Assembly: GCA_037134755.1 (NCBI GenBank)
Contig: JBAXLO010000033.1
Span: 1 to 29,233 of the forward strand
Origin: JBAXLO01 sp037134755
GTDB lineage: Bacteria; Bacteroidota; Bacteroidia; Bacteroidales; JACABE01
Length of the DNA stretch: 29,233 bases
Reading direction: 5' to 3'
The notes beneath the pieces are model-generated. The model did no database searches, was not told the origin of the DNA, and was given only the letters and a program-made list of their open reading frames with translations. The position numbers and the translations under genes were made by a program. Positions 1 through 7,806 of the stretch are shown here, piece by piece (position 1 is the first letter of the stretch; each line of letters opens with the position of its first letter).

Positions 1-1890
1 CATCTCGAAGCCGTTAATCCGGTAGTTGAAGGGATTGTAAGAGCCAGAATAGACCATGATTATAATGGTGATTCCTCAAAGATAACACCAATACTTATCC
101 ATGGTGATGCTTCGATAGCCGGACAGGGTATTATTTACGAAGTATTACAAATGTCGGAGCTTAAAGGTTATAAAACCGGTGGCACTATTCATTTGGTTGT
201 TAATAATCAGATTGGGTTTACCACTAATTTTATAGATGCACGCTCGAGTACTTATTGCACTGATATTGCAAAGATAGTTCAATCGCCTATTTTCCATGTA
301 AATGGTGATGATGTTGAAGAAGTGATCTATGCCATACAATTTGCAATGGAGTTTAGACAAAAGTTTAAGAAGGACGTATTTATCGACTTACTTTGTTATC
401 GTAAATACGGTCACAACGAAGGTGATGAACCGCGTTATACACAACCTATCCTATATAAACTGATTGAGGCACATCCCAATCCAAGAGATATATATGTTGA
501 TAAACTTAAGGCTGAGAATAATTTACAAGCTAACGAGGCTAAGGCAATTGAGAAGGAGTTTACAGATCATCTTGAACAGGATCTGATAGATTCAAAACAG
601 ATTGATAAAGCACATATCACGTCGTTTCTGGAAAACGAATGGAAAGATATTTTTAAAGCCAAACCTAATGATTTTGACTCCTCTCCTGATACTTCTATCA
701 GCTTAGACATCCTCAATAATATTGCAGATAAAATTACTACACTACCAGATGGCAAGAAATTCTTCAGCAAGATAATAAAATTGATGGCTGACAGGAAATC
801 TATGATGGAAGGCGAAGGAAATGTTGACTGGGGCATGGCTGAGTTACTTGCTTATGGATCTTTGTTAAATGAGGGTGCTTTGGTTCGCTTAAGCGGACAA
901 GATGTTGAAAGGGGCACTTTCTCACATCGTCATGCAGTGATGACAATCGAAGATTCGGATGAGAAGTATGTGACACTTAATAATATTAATAGTAGTCAGG
1001 GTAAGTTCGAAATATATAACTCCTTATTATCTGAATATGGGGTTCTGGGTTTTGAATATGGCTACGCAATGGCTTCTCCCAACAGTTTAACCATTTGGGA
1101 AGCTCAGTTTGGAGATTTTTTTAACGGTGCACAAATCATCATAGACCAATTTATAAGTAGTGCCGAGGATAAGTGGAGAGTTATGAACCATCTGGTAATG
1201 TTATTGCCTCATGGATACGAAGGTCAGGGGCCTGAACATTCCAGTGCTCGTATGGAAAGATTCTTAATACTTTGTGCCGAAAATAATATACAGATAGCTA
1301 ATTGTACTACGCCTGCCAATTTTTTCCATATCTTAAGACGTCAGTTACATCGTAAGTTCCGTAAACCTTTAGTGGTGTTCACTCCAAAGAGTTTGTTGAG
1401 GCATCCTTCGTGTGTGTCAAAGTTATCGGAATTTACTGTTGGCAAATTTATGGAAGTTATTGATGATACTGTTGCATTGCCTTCTACAATTGATAAAGTG
1501 CTGTTCTGTACCGGTAAGATCTATTATCATCTTATTGAAGAAAAGGAAAAGCTTAACAGCGAGAACATCGCAATAGTAAGGTTAGAGCAATTGTATCCAT
1601 TTCCACAAAAGCAATTGTTTGATATCAAAGCAAAATACTTTAATGCTAAGCATTGGTTATGGGTTCAGGAAGAACCGGAAAACATGGGAGCATGGGGATT
1701 TATGCGTCGCATGACAAAGGACATTCCTTTAAAGCTTTGTGCTGCGCGTCCGGCAAGTGGTAGTCCTGCAACAGGTTCCAGTAAATTGCATAAGCTCCAG
1801 CAACAAAGAATTCTGGACAAAGCTTTTGGTAAATGCACTTGTGAATGGGCATTATCTGAATGCGATATGTTTTGTGTGAAAGGCGAATAG
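1..1890 (+). CDS. sucA: 2-oxoglutarate dehydrogenase E1 component, 5'-truncated by window edge
   Basis: Thiamine-diphosphate-dependent E1 subunit of the 2-oxoglutarate dehydrogenase complex (TCA cycle), which decarboxylates 2-oxoglutarate and passes the succinyl group to the lipoyl arm of E2. The frame is open from base 1 and gives 629 residues, so roughly the first 300 residues of a usual 900-odd residue SucA lie outside the window. The fragment opens with the family motif HLEAVNPVVEGIVRAR. It then shows HGDASIAGQG, NNQIGFTT and RKYGHNEGDEP of the ThDP-binding half, and the transketolase-like pyrimidine-binding half with LSGQDVERGTFSHRHAV and GYEGQGPEHSSAR. The C-terminal part has VQEEPENMGAW. 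An internal ATG at 151 is not the start, because conserved sequence continues upstream of it. The gene stops with TAG 23 nt before sucB, on the same strand, so the two are very likely cotranscribed. The E3 gene is not in the window. Confidence 0.97.
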   Translation, partial: HLEAVNPVVEGIVRARIDHDYNGDSSKITPILIHGDASIAGQGIIYEVLQMSELKGYKTGGTIHLVVNNQIGFTTNFIDARSSTYCTDIAKIVQSPIFHVNGDDVEEVIYAIQFAMEFRQKFKKDVFIDLLCYRKYGHNEGDEPRYTQPILYKLIEAHPNPRDIYVDKLKAENNLQANEAKAIEKEFTDHLEQDLIDSKQIDKAHITSFLENEWKDIFKAKPNDFDSSPDTSISLDILNNIADKITTLPDGKKFFSKIIKLMADRKSMMEGEGNVDWGMAELLAYGSLLNEGALVRLSGQDVERGTFSHRHAVMTIEDSDEKYVTLNNINSSQGKFEIYNSLLSEYGVLGFEYGYAMASPNSLTIWEAQFGDFFNGAQIIIDQFISSAEDKWRVMNHLVMLLPHGYEGQGPEHSSARMERFLILCAENNIQIANCTTPANFFHILRRQLHRKFRKPLVVFTPKSLLRHPSCVSKLSEFTVGKFMEVIDDTVALPSTIDKVLFCTGKIYYHLIEEKEKLNSENIAIVRLEQLYPFPQKQLFDIKAKYFNAKHWLWVQEEPENMGAWGFMRRMTKDIPLKLCAARPASGSPATGSSKLHKLQQQRILDKAFGKCTCEWALSECDMFCVKGE

Positions 1891-1913
1891 TGTAATGTAT
1901 TAAATAAAGAAAT

Positions 1914-3131
1914 ATGATTATTGAAATAAAAGTTCCAACACCGGGTGAATCTATTACACAGGTATTACTTTCAAAATGGTTGGTTAAAGAAGGAGATTTT
2001 GTTGACAAAGATGCAGAGATAGCAGAGATTGACTCTGATAAGGCGACCTTAAGTTTAAGTGCAGAAGCCGATGGAGTAATAAAATTACTTGCTTCAGAAG
2101 GCGACACAGTTGATGTAGGTTCAGTGGTTTGCACTATTGATACTTCTTCTGTTAAAGAAATTAAAAAGACTGATAAAAAGCCTAAGCAGGAAGTAATTGA
2201 TTTAGTATTAGAGGAGGTTAAGCCAACTGTAAAGGATACTTCAACAGATAGTGTTGTTCATATTTCACCTCTTGCGCGTAAAGTGATGGAAGAAAAGCAC
2301 ATTACCGAAAAGGAAGTGGTTGAAAAATTTAAGAGCAAACGCGTTTCTCGCAATGAGATTTTAGATTTAACTAATAATGAGATCAAAGCAGAACCTTTTT
2401 CGAGGGATGCTGAAAAGAAAAAGATGACTCCACTACGTTTGAAGCTTGCCGAAAGATTAGTGTCAGTTAAGAATGAAACCGCTATGCTCACTACTTTTAA
2501 CGAGATCAACATGAGTAAAGTAATGGAGCTAAAGAAGAAATACAATGATAAGTTTAAACTGAAACACGGAGTGTCTGTAGGTTTTATGTCGTTCTTTACT
2601 AAGGCAGTTACCGAGGCATTAATGCTTTATCCAAGCGTAAACTCTATTATTGATGGTGACGAACTTATAACTTTTAAGTATGCTGATGTTGGAATTGCTG
2701 TCAGTGCTCCTAAAGGGCTGGTAGTTCCGGTTATAAGGAATGCAGAAAGTATGACAATTGCCGAAATAGAAATCAGTATAAAAGAGCTGGCTACTAAAGC
2801 TCGCGATAATAAAATTACTCTTGATGAAATGACAGGTGGAACCTTTACTATTACTAATGGGGGCGTGTTCGGATCAATGATGTCGACGCCAATACTTAAC
2901 CCACCGCAGAGTGCAATTCTTGGCATGCACAATATTATTGATCGCCCGATTGCTTTAAATGGTCAGGTGGTGATACAACCTATGATGTATGTGGCTTTAA
3001 GTTATGACCATAGGGTGATTGACGGTAGAGAGAGTGTTAGTTTTTTAGTGAAAGTTAAAGAACTTATTGAGAACCCATATCAAATGCTTCTTCATGGCAT
3101 TGACCCTGTTAAGACGTTGTTAGGGATTTAA
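1914..3131 (+). CDS. sucB: Dihydrolipoyllysine-residue succinyltransferase (E2 of 2-oxoglutarate dehydrogenase)
   Basis: E2 core of the 2-oxoglutarate dehydrogenase complex; it transfers the succinyl group from the lipoyl arm to CoA. It has 405 residues, a normal length for the family. A single lipoyl domain covers about residues 1-78, with the lipoylated lysine K43 in EIDSDKAT. A peripheral subunit-binding domain lies at about 118-150 (ISPLARKVMEE ... SRNEILDL). The acyltransferase domain runs from about 168 to the end, with the active-site motif DHRVIDG at 365-371 (catalytic H366, D370). The linkers are short and charged. ATG at 1914 starts directly on the lipoyl domain (MIIEIKVPTPGESI), which fits other E2 proteins. 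The gene is 23 nt downstream of sucA and followed by a strong hairpin. Succinyl rather than acetyl specificity is inferred from the sucA neighbour. Confidence 0.97.
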   Translation: MIIEIKVPTPGESITQVLLSKWLVKEGDFVDKDAEIAEIDSDKATLSLSAEADGVIKLLASEGDTVDVGSVVCTIDTSSVKEIKKTDKKPKQEVIDLVLEEVKPTVKDTSTDSVVHISPLARKVMEEKHITEKEVVEKFKSKRVSRNEILDLTNNEIKAEPFSRDAEKKKMTPLRLKLAERLVSVKNETAMLTTFNEINMSKVMELKKKYNDKFKLKHGVSVGFMSFFTKAVTEALMLYPSVNSIIDGDELITFKYADVGIAVSAPKGLVVPVIRNAESMTIAEIEISIKELATKARDNKITLDEMTGGTFTITNGGVFGSMMSTPILNPPQSAILGMHNIIDRPIALNGQVVIQPMMYVALSYDHRVIDGRESVSFLVKVKELIENPYQMLLHGIDPVKTLLGI

Positions 3132-3177
3132 GAAATACTTTAAGTACTTGAAATACTTAAAGTACTTAAAGTTTATA

Positions 3178-3215
3178 AGAAGAGCCTTTATCATTAAATT
3201 GATAAAGGCTCTTCT
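3178..3215 (+). terminator. Hairpin after sucAB
   Basis: A perfect 16-bp inverted repeat (AGAAGAGCCTTTATCA at 3178-3193 and its complement at 3200-3215) encloses a 6-nt loop and is followed by CATTTAATTT. It sits 46 nt past the sucB stop codon and probably ends the sucAB transcript. The downstream T-run is weak, so an mRNA-stabilising 3' hairpin is an alternative role. Confidence 0.7.
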
Positions 3216-3233
3216 CATTTAATTTAATACTCT

Positions 3234-3290
3234 AACCCACATTGCAGCTATCCATCCAAGGTAGTTGGATGGATTGCTGCAATGTGGGTT
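3234..3290. repeat. 57-nt near-perfect hairpin (REP-like or structured RNA element)
   Basis: The left arm 3234-3259 (AACCCACATTGCAGC..ATCCATCCAA) pairs with the right arm 3265-3290 across a 5-nt loop (GGTAG). Of 26 positions 25 are complementary; the exception is T3249 opposite T3275. There is no T-tract on either side. It lies between two terminator-like hairpins in the convergent sucB/ridA gap. It is longer than a terminator needs to be, and could be a REP-type mobile palindrome or a folded RNA. I do not recognise the family. Confidence 0.6.
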
Positions 3291-3311
3291 AAACGTTGTG
3301 CCTTTTTCTAA

Positions 3312-3359
3312 AAAGCTGAGGTTTACAAGCATACAAATGAACACATTAACCTCAGCTTT
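3312..3359 (-). terminator. Probable terminator of the pabB-pabC-ridA transcript
   Basis: A 12-bp perfect inverted repeat (AAAGCTGAGGTT at 3312-3323 and its complement at 3348-3359) has a 24-nt loop. Read on the minus strand, the 3' arm runs into a T-rich stretch (TTTTTAGAAAAA), as expected for a terminator of the minus-strand genes that end at 3387. The large loop is unusual. Confidence 0.5.
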
Positions 3360-3386
3360 GTTTTCAAAATGTTCAATAAACTAGTA

Positions 3387-3764
3387 TTATTTAGCAGCTA
3401 TGGTTTCAATTTCAACCATCACACCCAATGGAAGTCCTTTAACGGCAAAGGCTGCACGTGCAGGTGGGTTCTCAGCATAATACCTGCCATAAATTTCGTT
3501 CATGGCCGCAAAATGCTCCATGTCACTCAACAAGCATGTTGATTTAATGACATCCTGAAATGTATAACCGGCTTCTTTAAGAATAGCGGCTATGTTCTTC
3601 ATTACTTGTTCTGTCTGTTCTTTTATACCGCCTTCTACTACTTTGCCGATTGCAGGGTCAATAGGTATCTGACCTGATATAAACAACATTCCATTGGCTT
3701 CAACAGCCTGACTGTAGGGCCCGATTGCCTTAGGCGCATCGGTCGAATTGATAATCTTTTTCAT
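3387..3764 (-). CDS. ridA: RidA family enamine/imine deaminase
   Basis: A 125-residue protein of the RidA/YjgF/YER057c/UK114 family. These trimeric cytosolic enzymes hydrolyse reactive enamine/imine intermediates such as 2-aminoacrylate, released by PLP enzymes, and so protect PLP-dependent enzymes. Diagnostic stretches are APKAIGPYSQAV near residues 10-21, LFISGQIPIDP, and the C-terminal PPARAAFAVKGLPLGVMVEIE. The last contains the arginine (in PPARAAF) expected to bind the substrate carboxylate and the terminal glutamate. The length is typical. It is the last gene of a probable pabB-pabC-ridA operon, 48 nt after pabC. That position next to a PLP-dependent lyase fits a detoxifying role, though this link is inference. 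Confidence 0.93.
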   Translation of the reverse strand: MKKIINSTDAPKAIGPYSQAVEANGMLFISGQIPIDPAIGKVVEGGIKEQTEQVMKNIAAILKEAGYTFQDVIKSTCLLSDMEHFAAMNEIYGRYYAENPPARAAFAVKGLPLGVMVEIETIAAK

Positions 3765-3812
3765 TTGATATAGAGTTATTTAATTATTATGAATAAAATA
3801 TAATATTTGTTT

Positions 3813-4409
3813 CTAAATGATATTCTTCACAGCTATTTCCATCTTATCATCCAGATCAAACATTGAATTTATAAGAAAAGCTTTGCTGAAAAGCTTAATA
3901 TCTGTCTGTTTTATTTCTTGTTCTTCTATAATCTTTTCGTTCAATAGTTGCTGACGTTTTACTCCTTTAAGTAACGGTGTTGAAGGTGTAATCAATTTAT
4001 TGCCGGTGTCAAACACAATATTACAATAAGAAGTATCTGTAACCATACCATCTTTAATTATGAACACATCATCACAGTTTTCTTTCTTCAAATACAAGTT
4101 TGCAATCTCTTTTCTATCCTCAAATTTATGATCATAAGAGATAGAATTATCGATAACCATCTTTAATGTGTTGATCTTTTTTATCTGATAAGGAAGGATT
4201 TCGATAATTTCGATAGCATTGCTATACAACACCCTGCATTTAAAAATCCCATCAAAATCATCATCCTCAAGATCGATTTCTTCTTCCAGATTTATAAAAT
4301 TATCCTTACCAAAAAGCATTAATCTGGAGTTGTTCATCCTTTGATTGTGAAGAAAAACGTTTTGCATCACACCATCTTTAATCTTAATTGTCTCAAGCAA
4401 ACGGTACAT
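3813..4409 (-). CDS. pabC: Class IV PLP aminotransferase-fold protein, probable aminodeoxychorismate lyase
   Basis: A probable 4-amino-4-deoxychorismate lyase, which releases pyruvate and makes 4-aminobenzoate for folate. At 198 residues it is shorter than E. coli-type PabC (about 270) and resembles the compact class IV proteins found beside pabB in Bacteroidota. The expected PLP lysine is K95 in YDHKFEDRKE. Downstream, VTDTSYCNIVF matches the class IV cofactor-binding strand, followed by the ITPSTPLLKGVKRQQLL motif. R59 in CRVLY is a candidate substrate or phosphate contact. The start codon overlaps the end of pabB by 17 nt, so the two are translationally coupled. The function rests on the pabB neighbour as much as on sequence; a D-amino-acid or branched-chain aminotransferase is less likely at this size. 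Confidence 0.85.
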   Translation of the reverse strand: MYRLLETIKIKDGVMQNVFLHNQRMNNSRLMLFGKDNFINLEEEIDLEDDDFDGIFKCRVLYSNAIEIIEILPYQIKKINTLKMVIDNSISYDHKFEDRKEIANLYLKKENCDDVFIIKDGMVTDTSYCNIVFDTGNKLITPSTPLLKGVKRQQLLNEKIIEEQEIKQTDIKLFSKAFLINSMFDLDDKMEIAVKNII

Positions 4410-5355
4410 AAACTTTGTCTATTAATTCGTTATATTCATTTTCGGCAACACTATTAATCGTAATGCCACCACCACTTTTATAATACATATCAGCTCCATC
4501 TTTTTCGATAAAGCGAATCATCACACCACTATCGAGATTCTTTCCATCGAAGATCCCGAAAATTCCTGTATAATAACCTCTATCGTAACCTTCCACTTCA
4601 TCAATAATTTCTATCGTTTTCTTTTTTGGAGCTCCCGAAATAGAACCGGCAGGCAGGAGTTTACAAATAATATCTCCAATAGTATGCTGATAATCTGAAG
4701 GAAGCTTTCCGCTAATTTGCGAGCTAACCTGCAATAGATGCTTCTCACTAGTTTTTAAATGATCGATATAACGAAACCTATCAACTTTTACATTTTTAGC
4801 AACCATGCTCAAATCATTTCTAATCAAATCGACTATGGTATAGTGCTCTGCTGTTTCTTTTGCATCATGCAGAATAATTTTTTCGGCATCTTTAATAGCT
4901 GCATCTATCGTGCCTTTCATAGGATATGAAGTTATAATACCGTTAGTTATCTTAATAAAAATTTCGGGTGAGAACACTACAAAATTATCCTGATAATAAA
5001 GCTTATATTTAGCCGAGCTTCTATAAAATATATCTTTAAGAGATAAATTAGTTTCTATCTTTGTAGGCTGCGTAAGATTAACAAGATAGCTATTGCCATA
5101 GCGAAGATTTTCAAGCACCTTTTCATAAGCAATAGTATATTTATCAATACTTTTTGGAAACTTATTGAGATAAAATTCTTGCTGAGCTATCTCTATTGGT
5201 TCGTAATTCTTTACACCGTTAACATCGTAAAGAATAGCTGTGGGCAAAGCATCCAATTTATAAACCAGCGGAGCCTTCATTTTAAAATCAATAACAAAAA
5301 GAAAAGGCGTCCCTTCCTTTCCATATTGATTCATAGTATATTTTGCTTTGTCCAT
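4393..5355 (-). CDS. pabB: Aminodeoxychorismate synthase component I
   Basis: Chorismate-binding subunit that aminates chorismate to 4-amino-4-deoxychorismate with ammonia from PabA (folate branch). It has 320 residues, shorter than E. coli PabB (about 450), because most of the N-terminal lobe is missing; this compact form is common in Bacteroidota. The chorismate-binding core is complete: PMKGT at 145-149, DLIRNDLS at 176-183, LLPAGSISGAPK at 233-244, GYYTGIFGIFD at 260-270 and YYKSGGGITI at 291-300. K147 in PxKGT is the lysine characteristic of aminodeoxychorismate synthase; anthranilate synthase has a non-lysine residue there, which argues against TrpE. It ends in TGA, showing that TGA is a stop codon in this genome. 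It diverges from pabA across a 50-nt gap and overlaps pabC. Confidence 0.93.
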   Translation of the reverse strand: MDKAKYTMNQYGKEGTPFLFVIDFKMKAPLVYKLDALPTAILYDVNGVKNYEPIEIAQQEFYLNKFPKSIDKYTIAYEKVLENLRYGNSYLVNLTQPTKIETNLSLKDIFYRSSAKYKLYYQDNFVVFSPEIFIKITNGIITSYPMKGTIDAAIKDAEKIILHDAKETAEHYTIVDLIRNDLSMVAKNVKVDRFRYIDHLKTSEKHLLQVSSQISGKLPSDYQHTIGDIICKLLPAGSISGAPKKKTIEIIDEVEGYDRGYYTGIFGIFDGKNLDSGVMIRFIEKDGADMYYKSGGGITINSVAENEYNELIDKVYVPFA

Positions 5356-5393
5356 ATAAAAATATTTCAGGCTGTAAAATTAATCTATTTTAT

Positions 5394-5401
5394 TAACTTT
5401 G
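5394..5401 (+). promoter_or_regulatory. Candidate -7 promoter element (TAnnTTTG) of pabA
   Basis: TAACTTTG matches the Bacteroidota housekeeping -7 consensus TAnnTTTG and ends only 4 nt before the pabA ATG. No convincing -33 TTG is seen. If used, transcription would start at or within a few bases of the start codon, giving a leaderless or nearly leaderless mRNA. Confidence 0.45.
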
Positions 5402-5405
5402 TCGC

Positions 5406-5981
5406 ATGATAAATAAGAAGCTTTTAATTGTTGATAATTATGATTCGTTCACCTATAATCTTGTTCAGATGGTTGAACAGTGTGGTTTTATGGATTATGA
5501 TTTAAAAAAGAACGACGAAATTAGTCTTGCGGAAGCAGATAATTATCAAATGTTTTTATTTTCGCCCGGTCCCGGCATACCTTCAGAAGCAGGGATTTTG
5601 TGCGATTTAATAAAACAGTATGCAGGCAAAAAGAAAATGCTTGGCATCTGTTTGGGTCATCAGGCTATAGCCGAATGTTTTGGAGCCAGCCTTATAAATA
5701 TGGAAGAAATTGCACATGGCATGGCGTCAGTTACATATCTTACCGACGACAAAGATTATATTTTTAAGAAAGTACCTGAATTATTTATGAGTGGTCGCTA
5801 TCATTCGTGGATGGTTAGTTATGATAACTTCCCTAAAGAACTCTTGATAACAGCAATTGATGAAGACGAGAACATCATGGCTATCAAGCACAAGACGTAT
5901 GATATTCATGGGGTTCAATTTCATCCTGAATCCTATATTACCGAAAATGGTGAGCGAATAATCGCTAATTGGTTGAGGTAA
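5406..5981 (+). CDS. pabA: Aminodeoxychorismate/anthranilate synthase glutamine amidotransferase subunit
   Basis: A type 1 (triad) glutamine amidotransferase of 191 residues that supplies ammonia to PabB, and possibly also to anthranilate synthase. The catalytic triad is visible: C82 in GICLGHQ, and H173 and E175 in GVQFHPES. The oxyanion-region motif SPGPGIPSEAG is at 53-63, and the N-terminus LLIVDNYDSFTYNLVQ is the classic family start, which supports ATG at 5406 over the internal Met22. It is divergently oriented from pabB with 50 nt between the start codons, so both halves of the synthase can be controlled from one short promoter region. Sequence alone cannot separate PabA from TrpG; the pabB neighbour and absence of other trp genes favour pabA. 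Confidence 0.92.
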   Translation: MINKKLLIVDNYDSFTYNLVQMVEQCGFMDYDLKKNDEISLAEADNYQMFLFSPGPGIPSEAGILCDLIKQYAGKKKMLGICLGHQAIAECFGASLINMEEIAHGMASVTYLTDDKDYIFKKVPELFMSGRYHSWMVSYDNFPKELLITAIDEDENIMAIKHKTYDIHGVQFHPESYITENGERIIANWLR

Positions 5982-6153
5982 TCTTATATTAATTTAGATA
6001 AAACTTTTGGTAAGAACCTCAATTCAGAGCTTCCGGTAAAAGCAATAGCTTCCGCGAAAGCGAAAACATACCAATAAATAATGTGAACTATATAATTTAT
6101 GAAGTGTTTATATATTAAATTTATCACATTTAATTAAAATAATATTTATCATA

Positions 6154-6705
6154 ATGAAAAAACTAATAGTATTGCTTCTACTTGCTATAATAGTTATAAC
6201 TGCAAGTAGCTTTAAGCTTAATAAAGGCACAAAACATAATAATACAGCCGCTCCAAAGATTACCAAAGCCGTTTGCGTGATGTATCCTACTAAAGATAAC
6301 ACTGCCAGTGGCACGATTACGTTTACACAAACCGCTGACGGGATAAAAGTAGTAGCTGATATGCAGAACTTAACGCCGGGCAAGCACGGAATACATATTC
6401 ACGAGTGCGGCGATTGTACAGCAGCTGACGCAATGTCGGCAGCCGGACACTTTAATCCTTCAATGAGTAAGCATGGTTCACCAACTACAATGACCTGTCA
6501 TGGTGGCGACTTGGGAAACATAACAGCCGATGAGAATGGTAAAGCACATCTGGAAATCACAAGTAAAATGATGGCGTTTGAAGGCGAAATGTCAATTATC
6601 GGACGCTCAGTAATTGTGCACAAAAGCGAAGACGATATGACCACGCAACCTACCGGAAACTCAGGGGCTAGGATAGCTTGCGGAGTTATAGGTATTACAA
6701 AGTAA
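6154..6705 (+). CDS. sodC: Cu/Zn superoxide dismutase, exported
   Basis: Dismutates superoxide outside the cytoplasm. The protein has 183 residues. An N-terminal hydrophobic export signal covers about residues 4-18 with a lysine pair before it; there is no lipobox cysteine. The metal site is complete by motif: H81 and H83 in GIHIHE, bridging H99 in AGHFNP, H107 in KHGS, H116 and D119 in CHGGDLGN, and H156 in SVIVH. The structural disulphide pair is probably C88 (GDC) with C176 (ARIACGVIG). The electrostatic-loop motif EDDMTTQPTGNSGARIACG is typical. An extra cysteine, C85, lies inside the copper-binding segment. The gene appears monocistronic: 172 nt separate it from pabA and a terminator follows. 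It is the one clear oxidative-stress gene in the window. Confidence 0.95.
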   Translation: MKKLIVLLLLAIIVITASSFKLNKGTKHNNTAAPKITKAVCVMYPTKDNTASGTITFTQTADGIKVVADMQNLTPGKHGIHIHECGDCTAADAMSAAGHFNPSMSKHGSPTTMTCHGGDLGNITADENGKAHLEITSKMMAFEGEMSIIGRSVIVHKSEDDMTTQPTGNSGARIACGVIGITK

Positions 6706-6726
6706 AAAACAGTAATTATAAATATC

Positions 6727-6765
6727 AAAAGGAGTATTTTGCACCAGCGGAGTACTCTTTTTTTT
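6727..6765 (+). terminator. Rho-independent terminator of sodC
   Basis: GAGTA (6732-6736) pairs with TACTC (6753-6757), extended outward by one G-U pair and four A-U pairs. The 3' arm runs into a T-tract of nine (6758-6765 and beyond). It lies just after the sodC stop codon. Confidence 0.8.
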
Positions 6766-6807
6766 ATGGATAAATAAGCAGATAGCTTAAAATACAGAAT
6801 TATTGAC

Positions 6808-6815
6808 TACTTTTG
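6808..6815 (+). promoter_or_regulatory. Candidate -7 promoter element of the pseudouridine synthase gene
   Basis: TACTTTTG matches TAnnTTTG and ends 30 nt before the ATG at 6846, a normal leader length. It follows the sodC terminator directly, consistent with an independent transcript. No clear -33 TTG was found. Confidence 0.45.
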
Positions 6816-6845
6816 CAAACAAATTACACAGCATAAATATACTTC

Positions 6846-7721
6846 ATGAAAATTACGGTCAAGAATACCGGCACATTGCTGGACATACTAATGGCAGAGT
6901 TCGGACACGCGTCCAAATCCAAGGTCAGAAAGCTAATTAAGGGCGGATGTATCTCCGATCCCACAGGCAGTTATAAACATCCCGAAACAGTTTTACCTAA
7001 AGGAACTGTTTTGGATTATGACAAGTTTGAAGTTAGCGTTAAAAAGACTGACACTCCTTTTCGTATCCTCTTTGAGGATGAACATTTAATAGCCGTTATA
7101 AAGCCTGCAGGGATACTTACACATGGCAAGCCCGGTGTTAAAGTTTGGTCATTACATCAACAAGTTAATAAATATATTAAAGACGAATCGGAAGGCAGAA
7201 AACGTGCTTTTGTTATACATCGCCTCGACCGTGAAGTTACAGGTATCGTACTGATGGCAAAGACAGAAGAGATTCAGAATAAAGTTAAAGACAATTGGAA
7301 AAGTGTTGAGAAACTTTATTATGCTTTTGTTGAAGGGCATCCTAAAGAAGCTGAAGGAACAATCTCAAGTTGGCTTTGGGAAGATGGACGACAGATAATG
7401 CACTCAGGTAATGAAACTCCTGACTCAAAGTTTGCGGTAACTCACTACAAAGAAATTGATCAAAGAGGTAACAACAGCTTGATAAGAGTGAAGTTGGAAA
7501 CCGGCAGGAAGAACCAGATACGTGTACACATGTCGGATATTGGCTGCCCCATCGTCGGCGACTATCGTTATGGTGCTGATCCTACAATTAAAAGGATGAT
7601 CAGACTAATTGCCTACTCTTTAACCTTTCCACATCCCGTAACCGGCAAAATTATCAAGCTGGAGATAAAGATGCCTCGAACATTTCTGGTTCTAAGTGAG
7701 GATGATGAAAAGTATAAATAA
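6846..7721 (+). CDS. RluA family RNA pseudouridine synthase with S4 domain
   Basis: Converts specific uridines in rRNA or tRNA to pseudouridine. It has 291 residues. An N-terminal S4-type RNA-binding domain covers about residues 8-60 (HASKSKVRKLIKGGCI; PETVLPKGTVLDYD). The catalytic domain follows, with the RluA-family motif HRLDREVTGIVLMAK at about 125-139; D128 is the catalytic aspartate. Motif II-like KPAGILTHG is at 86-94 and the C-terminal motif ETGRKNQIRVHMSDIGCPIVGD is clear. The precise target (RluC, RluD or another paralogue) cannot be told from sequence alone. It has its own promoter element and terminator, so it is probably monocistronic. Confidence 0.93.
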   Translation: MKITVKNTGTLLDILMAEFGHASKSKVRKLIKGGCISDPTGSYKHPETVLPKGTVLDYDKFEVSVKKTDTPFRILFEDEHLIAVIKPAGILTHGKPGVKVWSLHQQVNKYIKDESEGRKRAFVIHRLDREVTGIVLMAKTEEIQNKVKDNWKSVEKLYYAFVEGHPKEAEGTISSWLWEDGRQIMHSGNETPDSKFAVTHYKEIDQRGNNSLIRVKLETGRKNQIRVHMSDIGCPIVGDYRYGADPTIKRMIRLIAYSLTFPHPVTGKIIKLEIKMPRTFLVLSEDDEKYK

Positions 7722-7731
7722 CAAATAGAAC

Positions 7732-7779
7732 GTTACAACAAAAAAGGCGACTCATATGAGTCGCCTTTTTTGTTGTAAC
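7732..7779. terminator. Bidirectional terminator, 48-bp perfect palindrome
   Basis: Two 24-nt arms (7732-7755 and 7756-7779) are perfectly complementary. The core GGCGACTCAT|ATGAGTCGCC is flanked by A6 on the left and T6 on the right, so it works as a Rho-independent terminator on both strands. It sits between the convergent pseudouridine synthase gene and the 798-residue T9SS gene. Confidence 0.9.
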
Positions 7780-7806
7780 TTAAAGTATATCTAATAAATC
7801 ACTTCA

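Noticed and set aside
151..1890. sucA starting at the ATG at 151
   Set aside because: Conserved SucA sequence (HLEAVNPVVEG ... IIYEVLQ) continues in frame upstream to base 1, so the real start is outside the window.
3234..3290. Integron attC site
   Set aside because: The right end GTTAAAC fits the GTTRRRY core, but the left end does not fit RYYYAAC. The stem is nearly perfect, without the extrahelical bases and spacers of attC, and there is no cassette or integrase.
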